Source: Mechercharimyces sp. CAU 1602
GTDB taxonomy: Bacteria; Bacillota; Bacilli; Thermoactinomycetales; JANTPT01
Direction of reading: 5' to 3'
DNA: 64,000 nucleotides
Assembly: GCF_024753565.1 (NCBI RefSeq)
Contig: NZ_JANTPT010000001.1
Coordinates: forward strand, 310,001-374,000
Of this stretch, positions 50,111-58,111 are shown piece after piece. The notes below the pieces were generated by a model. It was not told the DNA's origin and ran no database searches. It saw only the letters and a list, made by a program, of their open reading frames with translations. The position numbers and the translations under genes were made by a program. The number at the start of each line of letters is the position of its first letter. The stretch's first letter is position 1.

Positions 50111-51355
50111 GTGGGACGGGTGATAATTAGCTACACGGTATTCGGCGGAATGATTGCGTATAGCGGGATTCGCCTCTTCCATCTAACGAAAGAATCGCGA
50201 AAGGTTCAATCGGTACTTCGGAATAACGGAATTGAAGTAACCGAAAACAATAAGAAGAAGCGAGTAAGAGTGCGTCGGATCAGTCAAGCACAATACGGAA
50301 GTCGATTGTATCTAAAACTTCCCGAAGGGATTTCGTCAGAGGACATCGAGAAGTGCGAAGCAGCCATTAACGAATCTCTCCGAAAGGACATCGAAATCAG
50401 ATACGAAAAGGAAGAAGGCGTGTACATCGATATTTACGACGCGGATCTGCCGGAAGAAATCGAATACTCGACACGGCTATTGAGAAATGACTACAAGGTT
50501 CCGATTGGCGTGGATCATCTTGGTGAAACGATTTACTACGACTTCGAGGGATCATACCCTCATCTTCTTGTAGGTGGTATAGCTGGAGGAGGGAAGTCGG
50601 TTTTGCTGCGCTCCATACTTACATCACTGGCGTTGAAGACGAAAACCGACTTGTACCTAACGGATCTTAAAGGCGGTGTTGAACTCGGTTTATTCCGTAG
50701 CATCGAACACACGAAAGGCTTCTCAACGACTCTCGGTGAAACAGCGAAAATCCTCGGCAAAGTCGAACGGGAGATGGAGCGGAGATACGAAATCCTCCGT
50801 CGCAATGAATCACAACAGTGGAAGGGGAAACGGGTGATCTTCGTCATGGATGAGCTGGCGGATCTGAAGGAGAGAGGAGGCGAACCGAAACAAGACAGAT
50901 CCGCCAAACACGCAATCAAATCGTCACTGGCGAGAATATCGGCGAAAGGTCGGGCGGCAGGCGTAATTTTAGTCCTGTGTACGCAAAGACCAAGCGCTGA
51001 TATCGTAGACGGCTTAATCAAGACGAACATTTCAACGTCTGTCTGCTTCCGTACTCGTGATAATATCCAGTCAAGAATCATCTTGGACCACGGTAGGGCT
51101 TCGGAATTGCCGGGGATTCCAGGCAGGTGTATGTACCAACAGACAGACGATCTAAAGGTTCAGACGTTCCACTTGTCGTATGCTAACGCAAAAAAGCTTC
51201 TGAAAGACGTGCCGAAACGCCAGGAGGAACAGGAGCATTCCGAGGAGGTGACCGAAGTTGAACGCGGCACTCAAACAGCGAAAGTACCTCCGAATGAGAG
51301 TGGTACTATCGACGTTGATGCGCTTGGACTATTTGACCGCGGATCAACTGCGTAG
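50111..51355 (+). CDS. FtsK/SpoIIIE-domain DNA translocase (TcpA/ConQ-like)
   Basis: 414 residues from a GTG at 50111 or 50120. A short N-terminal hydrophobic segment (SYTVFGGMIAYSGIRLF) is followed by a basic stretch and an FtsK-like ATPase: DHLGETIYYDFEG, Walker A GGIAGGGKSV (about 155-164), LTDLKGGVELGLF, Walker B VIFVMDELADL (about 242-252), VLCTQRPSADIVDG and FRTRDNIQSRIILD. Coupling ATPases of this sort occur on conjugative plasmids and ICEs and, paired with replication-relaxation proteins, on Bacillus phages and plasmids. Its 3' end overlaps the next gene by 98 bp. Confidence 0.8.
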   Translation: MGRVIISYTVFGGMIAYSGIRLFHLTKESRKVQSVLRNNGIEVTENNKKKRVRVRRISQAQYGSRLYLKLPEGISSEDIEKCEAAINESLRKDIEIRYEKEEGVYIDIYDADLPEEIEYSTRLLRNDYKVPIGVDHLGETIYYDFEGSYPHLLVGGIAGGGKSVLLRSILTSLALKTKTDLYLTDLKGGVELGLFRSIEHTKGFSTTLGETAKILGKVEREMERRYEILRRNESQQWKGKRVIFVMDELADLKERGGEPKQDRSAKHAIKSSLARISAKGRAAGVILVLCTQRPSADIVDGLIKTNISTSVCFRTRDNIQSRIILDHGRASELPGIPGRCMYQQTDDLKVQTFHLSYANAKKLLKDVPKRQEEQEHSEEVTEVERGTQTAKVPPNESGTIDVDALGLFDRGSTA

Positions 51356-51863
51356 CCTACACGATGACTTAGGTGGGAATCGAAATACGCGTATCTTCAT
51401 GGCGAGTCTTGAGAAAGAAGGCTTCGTGAAGAGCTTTCTGACGGAACGCGTCAAGGTCTACTACTTGTCGAAGAAAGGACGTCAGGAAGTCGGGTCGCGA
51501 GTAATCCGAAAGAAGACGGTTTACATCGGCCACTATCTCCTTCGCAATCAACTGTATCTCTCTGTGATGCCGGAAACATGGCGGAGCGAACCGAAAATCG
51601 AATTTCAACAGGAGACATTGCGCCCTGACGCTGTGTTCACGAAAAAAGACCGTAAGTATTTCCTCGAAGTCGACATAACACGGTCAATGGCGGATAACCG
51701 CGAGAAGATACGGCTGTACCGCGAACTAAGAGATAGTGGTGCATGGAAAGGCGAATTCCCGATTGTGATGTTCGTGACGACGACGGAGTATCGAAGGAAG
51801 GCGTTGGACACGGAGCTAGAGGGATTGAAGCACATTATCTTAACAGAGGTGGATTTACGATGA
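51258..51863 (+). CDS. replication-relaxation family protein
   Basis: 201 residues, TTG start with SD GGAGGTGA inside the end of the ATPase gene. An N-terminal winged helix (LSTLMRLDYLTADQLRSLHD, RIFMASLEKEGFVKSFL) precedes a nuclease-like alpha/beta part (LRPDAVFTKKDRKYFLEVDI, DNREKIRLYRELRDSGAW). It matches the Replic_Relax family, which accompanies rolling-circle or theta replication and transfer genes on Gram-positive plasmids. Confidence 0.75.
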   Translation: MNAALKQRKYLRMRVVLSTLMRLDYLTADQLRSLHDDLGGNRNTRIFMASLEKEGFVKSFLTERVKVYYLSKKGRQEVGSRVIRKKTVYIGHYLLRNQLYLSVMPETWRSEPKIEFQQETLRPDAVFTKKDRKYFLEVDITRSMADNREKIRLYRELRDSGAWKGEFPIVMFVTTTEYRRKALDTELEGLKHIILTEVDLR

Positions 51864-52108
51864 TGTGGGGACGTGAAATGGCGAATATTTTCGAAGTCCA
51901 AGCGGGGTATCCGGATTATAGATTTAATTACGAAGAAACAAAGTGGTACGTGGCAGAGCACGGAATAGACGAATTCATTCGAGAAATCCAGGACGCGCAT
52001 CCGAGCTACGATATAGGACAGATTTCAATCGCATGGCTAGATGATCATAAATTTATCTGCAAAGCGCATGGTAATCGGGGGGACATAACGATTGGATGGG
52101 AGCGATAA
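51860..52108 (+). CDS. hypothetical small protein
   Basis: 82 residues from the ATG at 51860 (SD GAGGTGG, overlap with the previous stop). Starts MWGREMANIFEVQAGYPDYR and ends HKFICKAHGNRGDITIGWER. No family recognised; coupled to the replication-relaxation gene. Confidence 0.55.
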   Translation: MMWGREMANIFEVQAGYPDYRFNYEETKWYVAEHGIDEFIREIQDAHPSYDIGQISIAWLDDHKFICKAHGNRGDITIGWER

Positions 52109-52112
52109 GCGA

Positions 52113-52256
52113 ATGACAACGTTAACGAGTATTGCAATTACAGCGATGGTTGTAGCACATGGCGTTGCGGCAACGAAGTCGGCTGTCTGGCTGGTTCAGA
52201 ATTCAAAGGTGCGAAAGTTCTACGATGAGAAACGAAAGGAGCGAGTATCGTGTTGA
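52113..52256 (+). CDS. small protein with hydrophobic N-terminus (47 aa)
   Basis: ATG at 52113, reading TTLTSIAITAMVVAHGVAAT followed by KSAVWLVQNSKVRKFYDEKR. One membrane helix and a basic tail. Its stop overlaps the next start. Confidence 0.45.
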   Translation: MTTLTSIAITAMVVAHGVAATKSAVWLVQNSKVRKFYDEKRKERVSC

Positions 52257-52444
52257 ACATGGAGCCGATGTTTGTCGTTGTCGGGGTAGCGATAGGTTCG
52301 TCTTTCGTGGAAAAGACACTTGAAAAAATGGGCCACGGTTCACTAATCCCTTTCGTCAGCTTGATTTCATGGGCAGTGGCGGGATGGTATACGCTGGATT
52401 TCTACATGGGAGAGGTATCGCGGATAGGTTCGCTGTTCCGATAG
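52250..52444 (+). CDS. small membrane protein (64 aa)
   Basis: GTG start with SD AAAGGAGCG. Two hydrophobic segments (MFVVVGVAIGSSFVEKT, LIPFVSLISWAVAGWYTLDF). The layout resembles small membrane proteins of ICE and plasmid transfer modules. Function unknown. Confidence 0.55.
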   Translation: MLNMEPMFVVVGVAIGSSFVEKTLEKMGHGSLIPFVSLISWAVAGWYTLDFYMGEVSRIGSLFR

Positions 52445-52616
52445 GAATTCGATTTAGTAGCGCCTTAGCGGGCGTTATTTTTTTTGTTTTCGGAAGCGAT
52501 ACATAGTGTTGTCGAGGGATTACGTGTGGCACCGAGAGGCGGAAATAGTGATCGGATGGTTTCGTATGCGTGGCGATGGAGCGTATCTTATAACGGATTT
52601 AATTAGGTGATTTCTG

Positions 52617-53060
52617 AAAAAGTTTTTCGAAAGTGTCCTCAAACGAAGAGCAGTTACCCGTTAGTTAAGGTGAGATGAAAAAAGGAGATAGAATTCTCAT
52701 CAAAAGTGCGCAGAAGTGGGGTGAAGGTACCTCTAATATAGTGAGGGCGAAATTAATCAAAACTTTTTTCGGAAAAAGTGCGCAGAACCACTGACGATTG
52801 ACTCTAAACATTGTAGAGGGACAAAAAAGAAAAGTTTTTCGCAGAAAGTGTCCTAATTTGAGATCAAGAGTGAGTGTATATAAATGAGGACGACAAAAGA
52901 GAAAATAATTTCGCGAAAACGTCCTCGAAATGGAGGTGGTTCGCCCCATTAAATAGTGAGGGGAAAATCGCAGAAACTTTTTTCGGAAAAGTGTTATCAG
53001 ATCAAGGTCACCCTGCCCCTATATATATAGTGAGAAGGGAAAATCGAAAGATCGTTATCA
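52617..53060. repeat. array of six ~70-bp palindrome-led units
   Basis: Units begin near 52617, 52697, 52759, 52831, 52902 and 52973. Five start with an imperfect palindrome built on TTTTTCG-AAA, while the second (52697) keeps only the AAAAGTG half. Most continue with AGTGTCCT or AGTGCGCAG, and end 35-50 nt later in an AT-rich box plus TGAGGG or TAGAGGG (TATATAGTGAGAAGGG, TAATATAGTGAGGG, TTAAATAGTGAGGGG, TATAAATGAGG). The region has no gene. A seventh unit lies at 60836. The units could be promoters, operators or origin elements. Confidence 0.75.
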
Positions 53061-53082
53061 AAACAATGAGGAGGTCGTGAAA

Positions 53083-53457
53083 ATGGAAAACGAAGTTTTC
53101 GTCAAGATGAAGATTTCCGCAACGCATGACGGCATGATCGGAGACATGGGCGCTGAACGATGGCAGACGTTGTGTGTATTGGCTTCTTACATCGATAAGA
53201 ACGGCAAATGTTTTCCTTCGCAAGATTTGATTGCGGTAAGACTCGGAGTATCTAGACAATCTGCGAATAAACGGATTAAAACACTTTGTGATTACCGATG
53301 GCAAGGCGAGCCGTTAGTGGAGAAATACCAGATGAGGACGGAAGGGCAACGATTTACGAATACGGTGTACTTCTTTACAGAGATGAATCCATTTTCGATA
53401 TTCTCGAAAGAATCCGCAGATGAAGAACCGTGTCAAGTTGAAGCTCTTTCCTTGTAA
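53083..53457 (+). CDS. helix-turn-helix replication/regulatory protein
   Basis: 125 residues from the ATG at 53083 (SD GAGGAGG). The segment ASYIDKNGKCFPSQDLIAVR, then GVSRQSANKRIKTL, is an HTH_36-type winged helix as found at the start of many phage and plasmid replication initiators. The C-terminus is short and acidic, so it may be a regulator rather than a full initiator. It lies directly downstream of the 70-bp array, which may be its target or its promoter. Confidence 0.65.
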   Translation: MENEVFVKMKISATHDGMIGDMGAERWQTLCVLASYIDKNGKCFPSQDLIAVRLGVSRQSANKRIKTLCDYRWQGEPLVEKYQMRTEGQRFTNTVYFFTEMNPFSIFSKESADEEPCQVEALSL

Positions 53458-53649
53458 CGCTGATTAAAGTTCCGTGTAAACGATGACGCAGAAAGGGGTG
53501 GTTAGGAGACGGTATACGGATAAAGTTGAAGCTACCTATACGTAATGTTTACCGATAACCAGTTAACCTAGAGCCATTGTACCTAGAAAAAGACAGTGTC
53601 AAGTACCTTGTTCGCGCAGTCAGTTAAAAAGAAAAGGAGAGGATAAAGG

Positions 53650-53970
53650 TTGAAAAAGTATCCAGTTATATCTGAAAAGACTGGAAGGAAATATCTAGTC
53701 AAGATAGAGGATCGTTCGTGGAGTATGTTCTCAGCTTACCGTCTTAAGTTATATGGAGAAAAAAACAAAAAAGCGATGACTATAGGCTTTAAAAACGTGT
53801 TTCTAACGTATGTAGATGTCCCGATTCATACATTTGATGGGGATCTTATAAGGGATGTACGCGATCTTGTTAACGATTACGAGGAAGAAATTCACCAAAA
53901 AGAAGAGAAGAAAGCACAGATTAAACAAACAATTAAGAATTTCGAACAATGGGACGGTATTGTACGATGA
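53650..53970 (+). CDS. hypothetical phage protein
   Basis: 106 residues, TTG start with SD AAAGGAGAGG at longer spacing. Starts KKYPVISEKTGRKYLVKIED; the C-terminal helix is charged (YEEEIHQKEEKKAQIKQTIK). No family recognised. Its stop overlaps the next ATG. Confidence 0.55.
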   Translation: MKKYPVISEKTGRKYLVKIEDRSWSMFSAYRLKLYGEKNKKAMTIGFKNVFLTYVDVPIHTFDGDLIRDVRDLVNDYEEEIHQKEEKKAQIKQTIKNFEQWDGIVR

Positions 53971-54140
53971 GTACCGCGTACATCTACGATTGCCCTAACT
54001 GTTCAAACGTAATTGCGGTTTATGTACCCGTAATGTATGTAGTCTGTAGCTGCGGAAAAAGGTTGTCGGAACCTATGGAAATCCTTAATACGAAAGATGA
54101 CTACTACAAGATCAAGAAGCTGTCTGAACCGCGTCATTAA
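53967..54140 (+). CDS. small zinc-ribbon-like protein
   Basis: 57 residues from the ATG at 53967 (ATGA overlap). The CPNCSN and CSCGK pairs are 20 or so residues apart, a likely zinc ribbon. The basic C-terminus suggests nucleic-acid contact. Function unknown. Confidence 0.55.
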   Translation: MSTAYIYDCPNCSNVIAVYVPVMYVVCSCGKRLSEPMEILNTKDDYYKIKKLSEPRH

Positions 54141-54160
54141 ATGGAGAAGGGGTGATTATT

Positions 54161-54526
54161 GTGGGTACTCCAATTTGCAACTGGAGAAGGATAGAGGTAG
54201 ACAATTGGTCGGAGATAACGTTTCTACATTATCTAGAAGACAGACATGAAGAGATATACGGTCTCCCCTACGCAAGAAGAGGGAATACCGCATCAGAATA
54301 TCAGCAAATCGGTAAATTAATCGAGCATTACGGGACAGAAATCGTGAAGGAATTCATTGACGAATGTTTCGAAGTCTATCGTCCTAGCGCGGATTATCCA
54401 GGAGTGAATTTATACTTCATGTGTACGTATATGGGGTATTGTCTACAACGCGTGATCATTCGAGATAAGATTCGCCGAGGAGAAGATGGACGAATTTTGA
54501 TCTTGGGAGACATGGACTATAAATGA
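54161..54526 (+). CDS. hypothetical phage protein
   Basis: About 121 residues. The GTG at 54161 is preferred over 54152 because the SD GGAGAAGGGG lies at proper distance. Contains WSEITFLHYLEDRHEEIYGL and YGTEIVKEFIDECFEVYRPS, seen in early-region proteins of Bacillus phages. Role unknown. Confidence 0.55.
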   Translation: MGTPICNWRRIEVDNWSEITFLHYLEDRHEEIYGLPYARRGNTASEYQQIGKLIEHYGTEIVKEFIDECFEVYRPSADYPGVNLYFMCTYMGYCLQRVIIRDKIRRGEDGRILILGDMDYK

Positions 54527-54544
54527 GATGAAAGGAGTCAGTAT

Positions 54545-54976
54545 ATGCGAAATCTGATAAACGACTTACGTATCTGCCAGCAAGCAACGGATGGACCGTG
54601 GTATGCGTATTGCGAAAGCGGACAATTCCATCACGTTGATAGGAAACTTGAAAAGGGATGGGAGTTCATTTGCCAGTACGCAAACAAAAAGGACGCGGAG
54701 TTCATCGCGGAGTCTCGTGAAGGATGGCAGGAAGCAATAGAGCGAGCGGTTACTGCGGAGACGGAGATCGTACGGTTGCAACACGAATTGTCGGAACTAT
54801 TCATGAATTTGTTGGAAGAGTACGAAGATGCTAAAACGAAAGTGATTTATGATCGAATAGATACTCATAAAGAAAACGAAGCCTTTGAGGAACTTAACGA
54901 AGAGGTCGAAGGGTACGTGAATCGTATGAATGGCGTATTGACTGGACGGACAGTGGAAGACGTACGTAATTACTAA
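54545..54976 (+). CDS. Ea22-like early phage protein
   Basis: 143 residues. The first half (RNLINDLRICQQATDGPWYA, ANKKDAEFIAESREGWQEAI) matches the Ea22/ead-type pattern (LL..C..ATDGPW..., DA.FIA..R). The second half is coiled coil. These are accessory early genes of unclear role. Confidence 0.6.
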   Translation: MRNLINDLRICQQATDGPWYAYCESGQFHHVDRKLEKGWEFICQYANKKDAEFIAESREGWQEAIERAVTAETEIVRLQHELSELFMNLLEEYEDAKTKVIYDRIDTHKENEAFEELNEEVEGYVNRMNGVLTGRTVEDVRNY

Positions 54977-54997
54977 ATCAAAAGGGAGAGGTTGAGT

Positions 54998-55858
54998 ATG
55001 AGTAAAAAGACAATGATCAGCAGTGCGGCGTTGATGGAAAGTCGATCATTACGCGAAGCACATATTGATCGTGTGGAGGTCTTAGACAAGGTGAAGAAGT
55101 TGGCTTTACTACCAAATGATGTTCATACAACGGTTGGATTGGTAGCGAATTATTACGAAGTGAGTAAGAAAACGATTGAAAAAATCATCGAACGTCATCG
55201 GTTGGAAGTTGAGTCGGATGGTTTGAAGGTTCTAAGGGGGAAAGAACTGACCGACATGAAGTCGGTGGGTTTAATTGGAAAACGGACGGCGTCATTTGTA
55301 GTAGTCCCACGACGTGCAGTTCTCCGAATCGGGATGACATTAGAAAAAAGCGAAGTTGCCAAGGCTGTCCGTGATTACTTACTAGATGCCGAAGAACAGA
55401 CGAACCATCGAAAGGCGTTCAATACGGAAGGGATGTCCGAAGATGAGCAGTTCGAGTTAGCGAAGATGGCTTTTGACAATTGGACGAAAGAGCGTCAACT
55501 ACGTAAGCAGGTGGAAGAATCGAATAAAATGATGGCACCAAAAGCAGAAGTCTACGATGCCTTAGTTGATACGAATACCACCATGTCACTGCGGGATGTT
55601 GCGAAGCTCATCGGTGCAAAACCGAATAAAATGAACGAGTTTTTGAGAGAAAGTGGCATCCTCTTCAAAAACATACGCGGAGACATGAGACCGTATCAAA
55701 CTTATATGAACAAGGGGTGGTTTGAAGTGAAAGAGATGACGATAAACGGTCGGATTTGTTTGCAAACACGAGTTACGCAGAAAGGCGTAGTAGGGATACG
55801 TACGTTTGTACTCGATGCTGAAACACGGAATTTACTAGTAGGAGGGGTTGCGAAATGA
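54998..55858 (+). CDS. phage antirepressor with KilAC domain
   Basis: 286 residues from the ATG at 54998. The N-terminal part (VANYYEVSKKTIEKIIERHR, AVLRIGMTLEKSEVAKAVRD) is a DNA-binding-like module. The C-terminal 115 residues are a KilAC domain (NKMMAPKAEVYDALVDTNTT, SLRDVAKLIGAKPNKMNEFL, RPYQTYMNKGWFEVKEM). KilAC antirepressors inactivate CI-type repressors or act as early regulators. Its stop overlaps the next start. Confidence 0.8.
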   Translation: MSKKTMISSAALMESRSLREAHIDRVEVLDKVKKLALLPNDVHTTVGLVANYYEVSKKTIEKIIERHRLEVESDGLKVLRGKELTDMKSVGLIGKRTASFVVVPRRAVLRIGMTLEKSEVAKAVRDYLLDAEEQTNHRKAFNTEGMSEDEQFELAKMAFDNWTKERQLRKQVEESNKMMAPKAEVYDALVDTNTTMSLRDVAKLIGAKPNKMNEFLRESGILFKNIRGDMRPYQTYMNKGWFEVKEMTINGRICLQTRVTQKGVVGIRTFVLDAETRNLLVGGVAK

Positions 55859-56373
55859 GTATGATCGACTTTGATTTCTTTCACAAATACAAAGATCTTT
55901 ACTCAAGGATGACTCACAGATTTCTGGATGAGGTGCGTAATATTGATGAAGATGAACTAGCACAGAGAAGGATGGTTAAAAAGAATTTTAGGGACATGGT
56001 AATCACCCTGAAATTGATATGTAGGAAATTAGAGAGTATTCGCGATGAACTGACGCTAGAACAGTATAAGCATTACAAGAAGCATTTTGGCGATTCTGCC
56101 CTCCTACTCATAGAAATGGCAGATGACTTGAAGATGCGCCTGACAAGTGATGAGTATTGCTCGTTGTTCAGTATCGAAAAAGAGGAATGGATTAAGTCAT
56201 ACGGACGGAAGAAGCCAGAAAGTATCATGGATGCAGTTTTCGTGGAGAAGCTGAGCGAGGAGTATCTGTTCGACTGCATGATAGGTGTAGTGGTGGGCCG
56301 GATATTCGCAGATCGAAAATTGAAGAAGCAAGCAGATACTTTCTCACGGTATGGATTGGGATTTCCTTTTTAG
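55855..56373 (+). CDS. hypothetical helical protein
   Basis: 172 residues, ATGA overlap with the antirepressor gene. All-helical (DFDFFHKYKDLYSRMTHRFL, VITLKLICRKLESIRDELTL). No family recognised. It sits between two KilAC antirepressor genes. Confidence 0.5.
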   Translation: MSMIDFDFFHKYKDLYSRMTHRFLDEVRNIDEDELAQRRMVKKNFRDMVITLKLICRKLESIRDELTLEQYKHYKKHFGDSALLLIEMADDLKMRLTSDEYCSLFSIEKEEWIKSYGRKKPESIMDAVFVEKLSEEYLFDCMIGVVVGRIFADRKLKKQADTFSRYGLGFPF

Positions 56374-56441
56374 CAGATGGGGTGGGTATTAATTCATGGT
56401 CAGTCGTTTGCTGAAATGGGTGAATGTAAAAGGAAGTCTCG

Positions 56442-56459
56442 TTTAACAAAACTGTTAAA
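56442..56459. promoter_or_regulatory. 18-bp operator-like palindrome
   Basis: TTTAACA, 4-nt spacer, TGTTAAA: perfect dyad in the leader of the AntA gene, 55 bp before its start. Confidence 0.5.
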
Positions 56460-56507
56460 TGAACGATCAAGTTTCTGACAAACTTATCAAAAAGAATTGA
56501 GAGGAGA

Positions 56508-57278
56508 ATGTATATGTCTGACTTCAAAGTAATTGATAATGAGTTGATCCCTGTGTATCAGAATAAAAACGAGGAACGCATCGTAAACGCAAGGGAGCTT
56601 CATGGGTTTTTGGGAAGTCGTCAGGAATTTTCGAACTGGATCAAGTCACGGATTAAAAAGTACGGATTTAAAGAGCGAGTAGACTTTTTGATAAGCTTAT
56701 CAAAAAGTACCGGAGGGAGACCTTCTAAGGAGTACTACCTTAAGCTCGGCACAGCAAAGGAGATCGGGATGATTGAGGATAATGAACGCGGAAGAGAGGT
56801 ACGACTTCATTTCATAGCGGTTGAAGAGAAGTTTAAAGAACAGCAACTTGTGATGAATCGGTTTGACATCCCGCAAACATTACCTGATGCTCTGCGTTTA
56901 GCAGCGGATTTAACAGAAGACAATGAACGCCTAAAAAAAGAGAACAAAACGATGATTCCTAAGGCGAAATCCTACGACATCTTCATGAACGGTGAAAATT
57001 CGCAGACTGTCGGTGTAGTGGCGAAGGCAATTGGATTCGGTCCCTACAAGCTATTTGCAAGGCTGCGTGACGAAAAGATACTGATGGATGGCAGCCGACG
57101 GAATATACCATACCAGCGATATATCGATGCAGGATTTTTCACAGTGAAGGAAAGTACGATTCAAATGGGCGGTCAAGTGGTGAACGTTGCCACGACGCAT
57201 GTAACACCGAAGGGAGTCGATTTCATCGTCAAGAGATTGGGATTGGTGGTTTCGGAAACGCAGTTAATCAAAAATTAA
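56508..57278 (+). CDS. AntA/AntB-type antirepressor with KilAC domain
   Basis: 256 residues. Two ATGs (56508, 56514) follow GAGAGGAG; the second fits better. AntA domain at 10-115 (VNARELHGFLGSRQEFSNWI, KSTGGRPSKEYYLKLGTAKE, GREVRLHFIAVEEKF), then KilAC (about 150-250: MIPKAKSYDIFMNGENSQTV, IGFGPYKLFARLRDEKILMD). In P1-like and Bacillus phages these proteins are antirepressors, often under antisense control. The coding sequence contains a 24-bp perfect palindrome at 56684-56707. Confidence 0.8.
   Translation: MYMSDFKVIDNELIPVYQNKNEERIVNARELHGFLGSRQEFSNWIKSRIKKYGFKERVDFLISLSKSTGGRPSKEYYLKLGTAKEIGMIEDNERGREVRLHFIAVEEKFKEQQLVMNRFDIPQTLPDALRLAADLTEDNERLKKENKTMIPKAKSYDIFMNGENSQTVGVVAKAIGFGPYKLFARLRDEKILMDGSRRNIPYQRYIDAGFFTVKESTIQMGGQVVNVATTHVTPKGVDFIVKRLGLVVSETQLIKN
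56684..56707. repeat. perfect 24-bp palindrome within antA, half-site in its leader
   Basis: The half CTTTTTGATAAG is followed at once by its reverse complement. The same 12-mer CTTATCAAAAAG occurs alone at 56483-56494, just before the antA SD. Confidence 0.85.
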
Positions 57279-57294
57279 GAAAAGGAGGAACGCC

Positions 57295-58101
57295 ATGACA
57301 GCGACTAACGAGAAAAACTGTATTCTAAGCGGAGTGTGTACGAAAGCGGGATCGGTGGAATGCACGCGTATATGTCCGCATTTTGTCGCGATGCATGGAG
57401 CGAGCGGAAGCGGTGGTCGTATCGGAAACGCGAATATACCGAAGGACTATGCGAAAGTAACCGTTGATACGTCTCCTATCCGGAAAAATCAACGCGAAGT
57501 ATACGGAATAATCGAACAGTATGTAGGAACTTTCTCGCGGCAGTTCGGGGAGAACGGCGAGCGTATCAAGTCGCTATATCTATACAGCGCAAACACCGGA
57601 ACAGGGAAGACAACGACAGCCTGTGCTTTGGTGAATGAATACCTCATTAGGCACTATATCGGTTCACTCAAACAAGGGCGGAAACCGTTAGACCGCCCTG
57701 TTTTTTTCCTTGATTTTAATGCATGGCAGAGTCGCTACAACGCGGCTAACCGTTCGCATGTTGACGAGGATCAAGCGAAGGAGGCATCGAGACGATACTA
57801 CGAGTGGTTTGACATTGCGAAGAAGGTGCCGTTCTTGATAATCGACGACATCGGCGTTCGGCGTTGTACCGAGGCTTTTCGTGGGGATGTGGAGGAGCTA
57901 ATTAATTACCGATCTGCGAATCAGATGCCTACAGTATATACGTCCAATATAAATATTGAAGGACTGGCGAGAGTGTACGATCTGCGAATTATGGATCGAG
58001 TTCGCGATTTGTGCCTGCCAATCGAGTTCGAAGGAGAAAGCTACCGGAAAAAGAAACATGAACGCATGGTGACTGAGTTGGCTAATTTTACAAAAAGGTA
58101 A
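57295..58101 (+). CDS. DnaC/DnaI-like helicase loader
   Basis: 268 residues, SD AAAGGAGG. A cysteine cluster (C9, C15, C23, C27, with H29) suggests an N-terminal zinc site. The AAA+ core has Walker A SANTGTGKTT (about 99-108), Walker B FLIIDDIG (about 180-187), sensor-like YTSNINIEGL and an arginine-rich end (RIMDRVRDLC). It loads the replicative helicase encoded next. Confidence 0.85.
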   Translation: MTATNEKNCILSGVCTKAGSVECTRICPHFVAMHGASGSGGRIGNANIPKDYAKVTVDTSPIRKNQREVYGIIEQYVGTFSRQFGENGERIKSLYLYSANTGTGKTTTACALVNEYLIRHYIGSLKQGRKPLDRPVFFLDFNAWQSRYNAANRSHVDEDQAKEASRRYYEWFDIAKKVPFLIIDDIGVRRCTEAFRGDVEELINYRSANQMPTVYTSNINIEGLARVYDLRIMDRVRDLCLPIEFEGESYRKKKHERMVTELANFTKR

Positions 58102-58111
58102 GAGGACTAAC

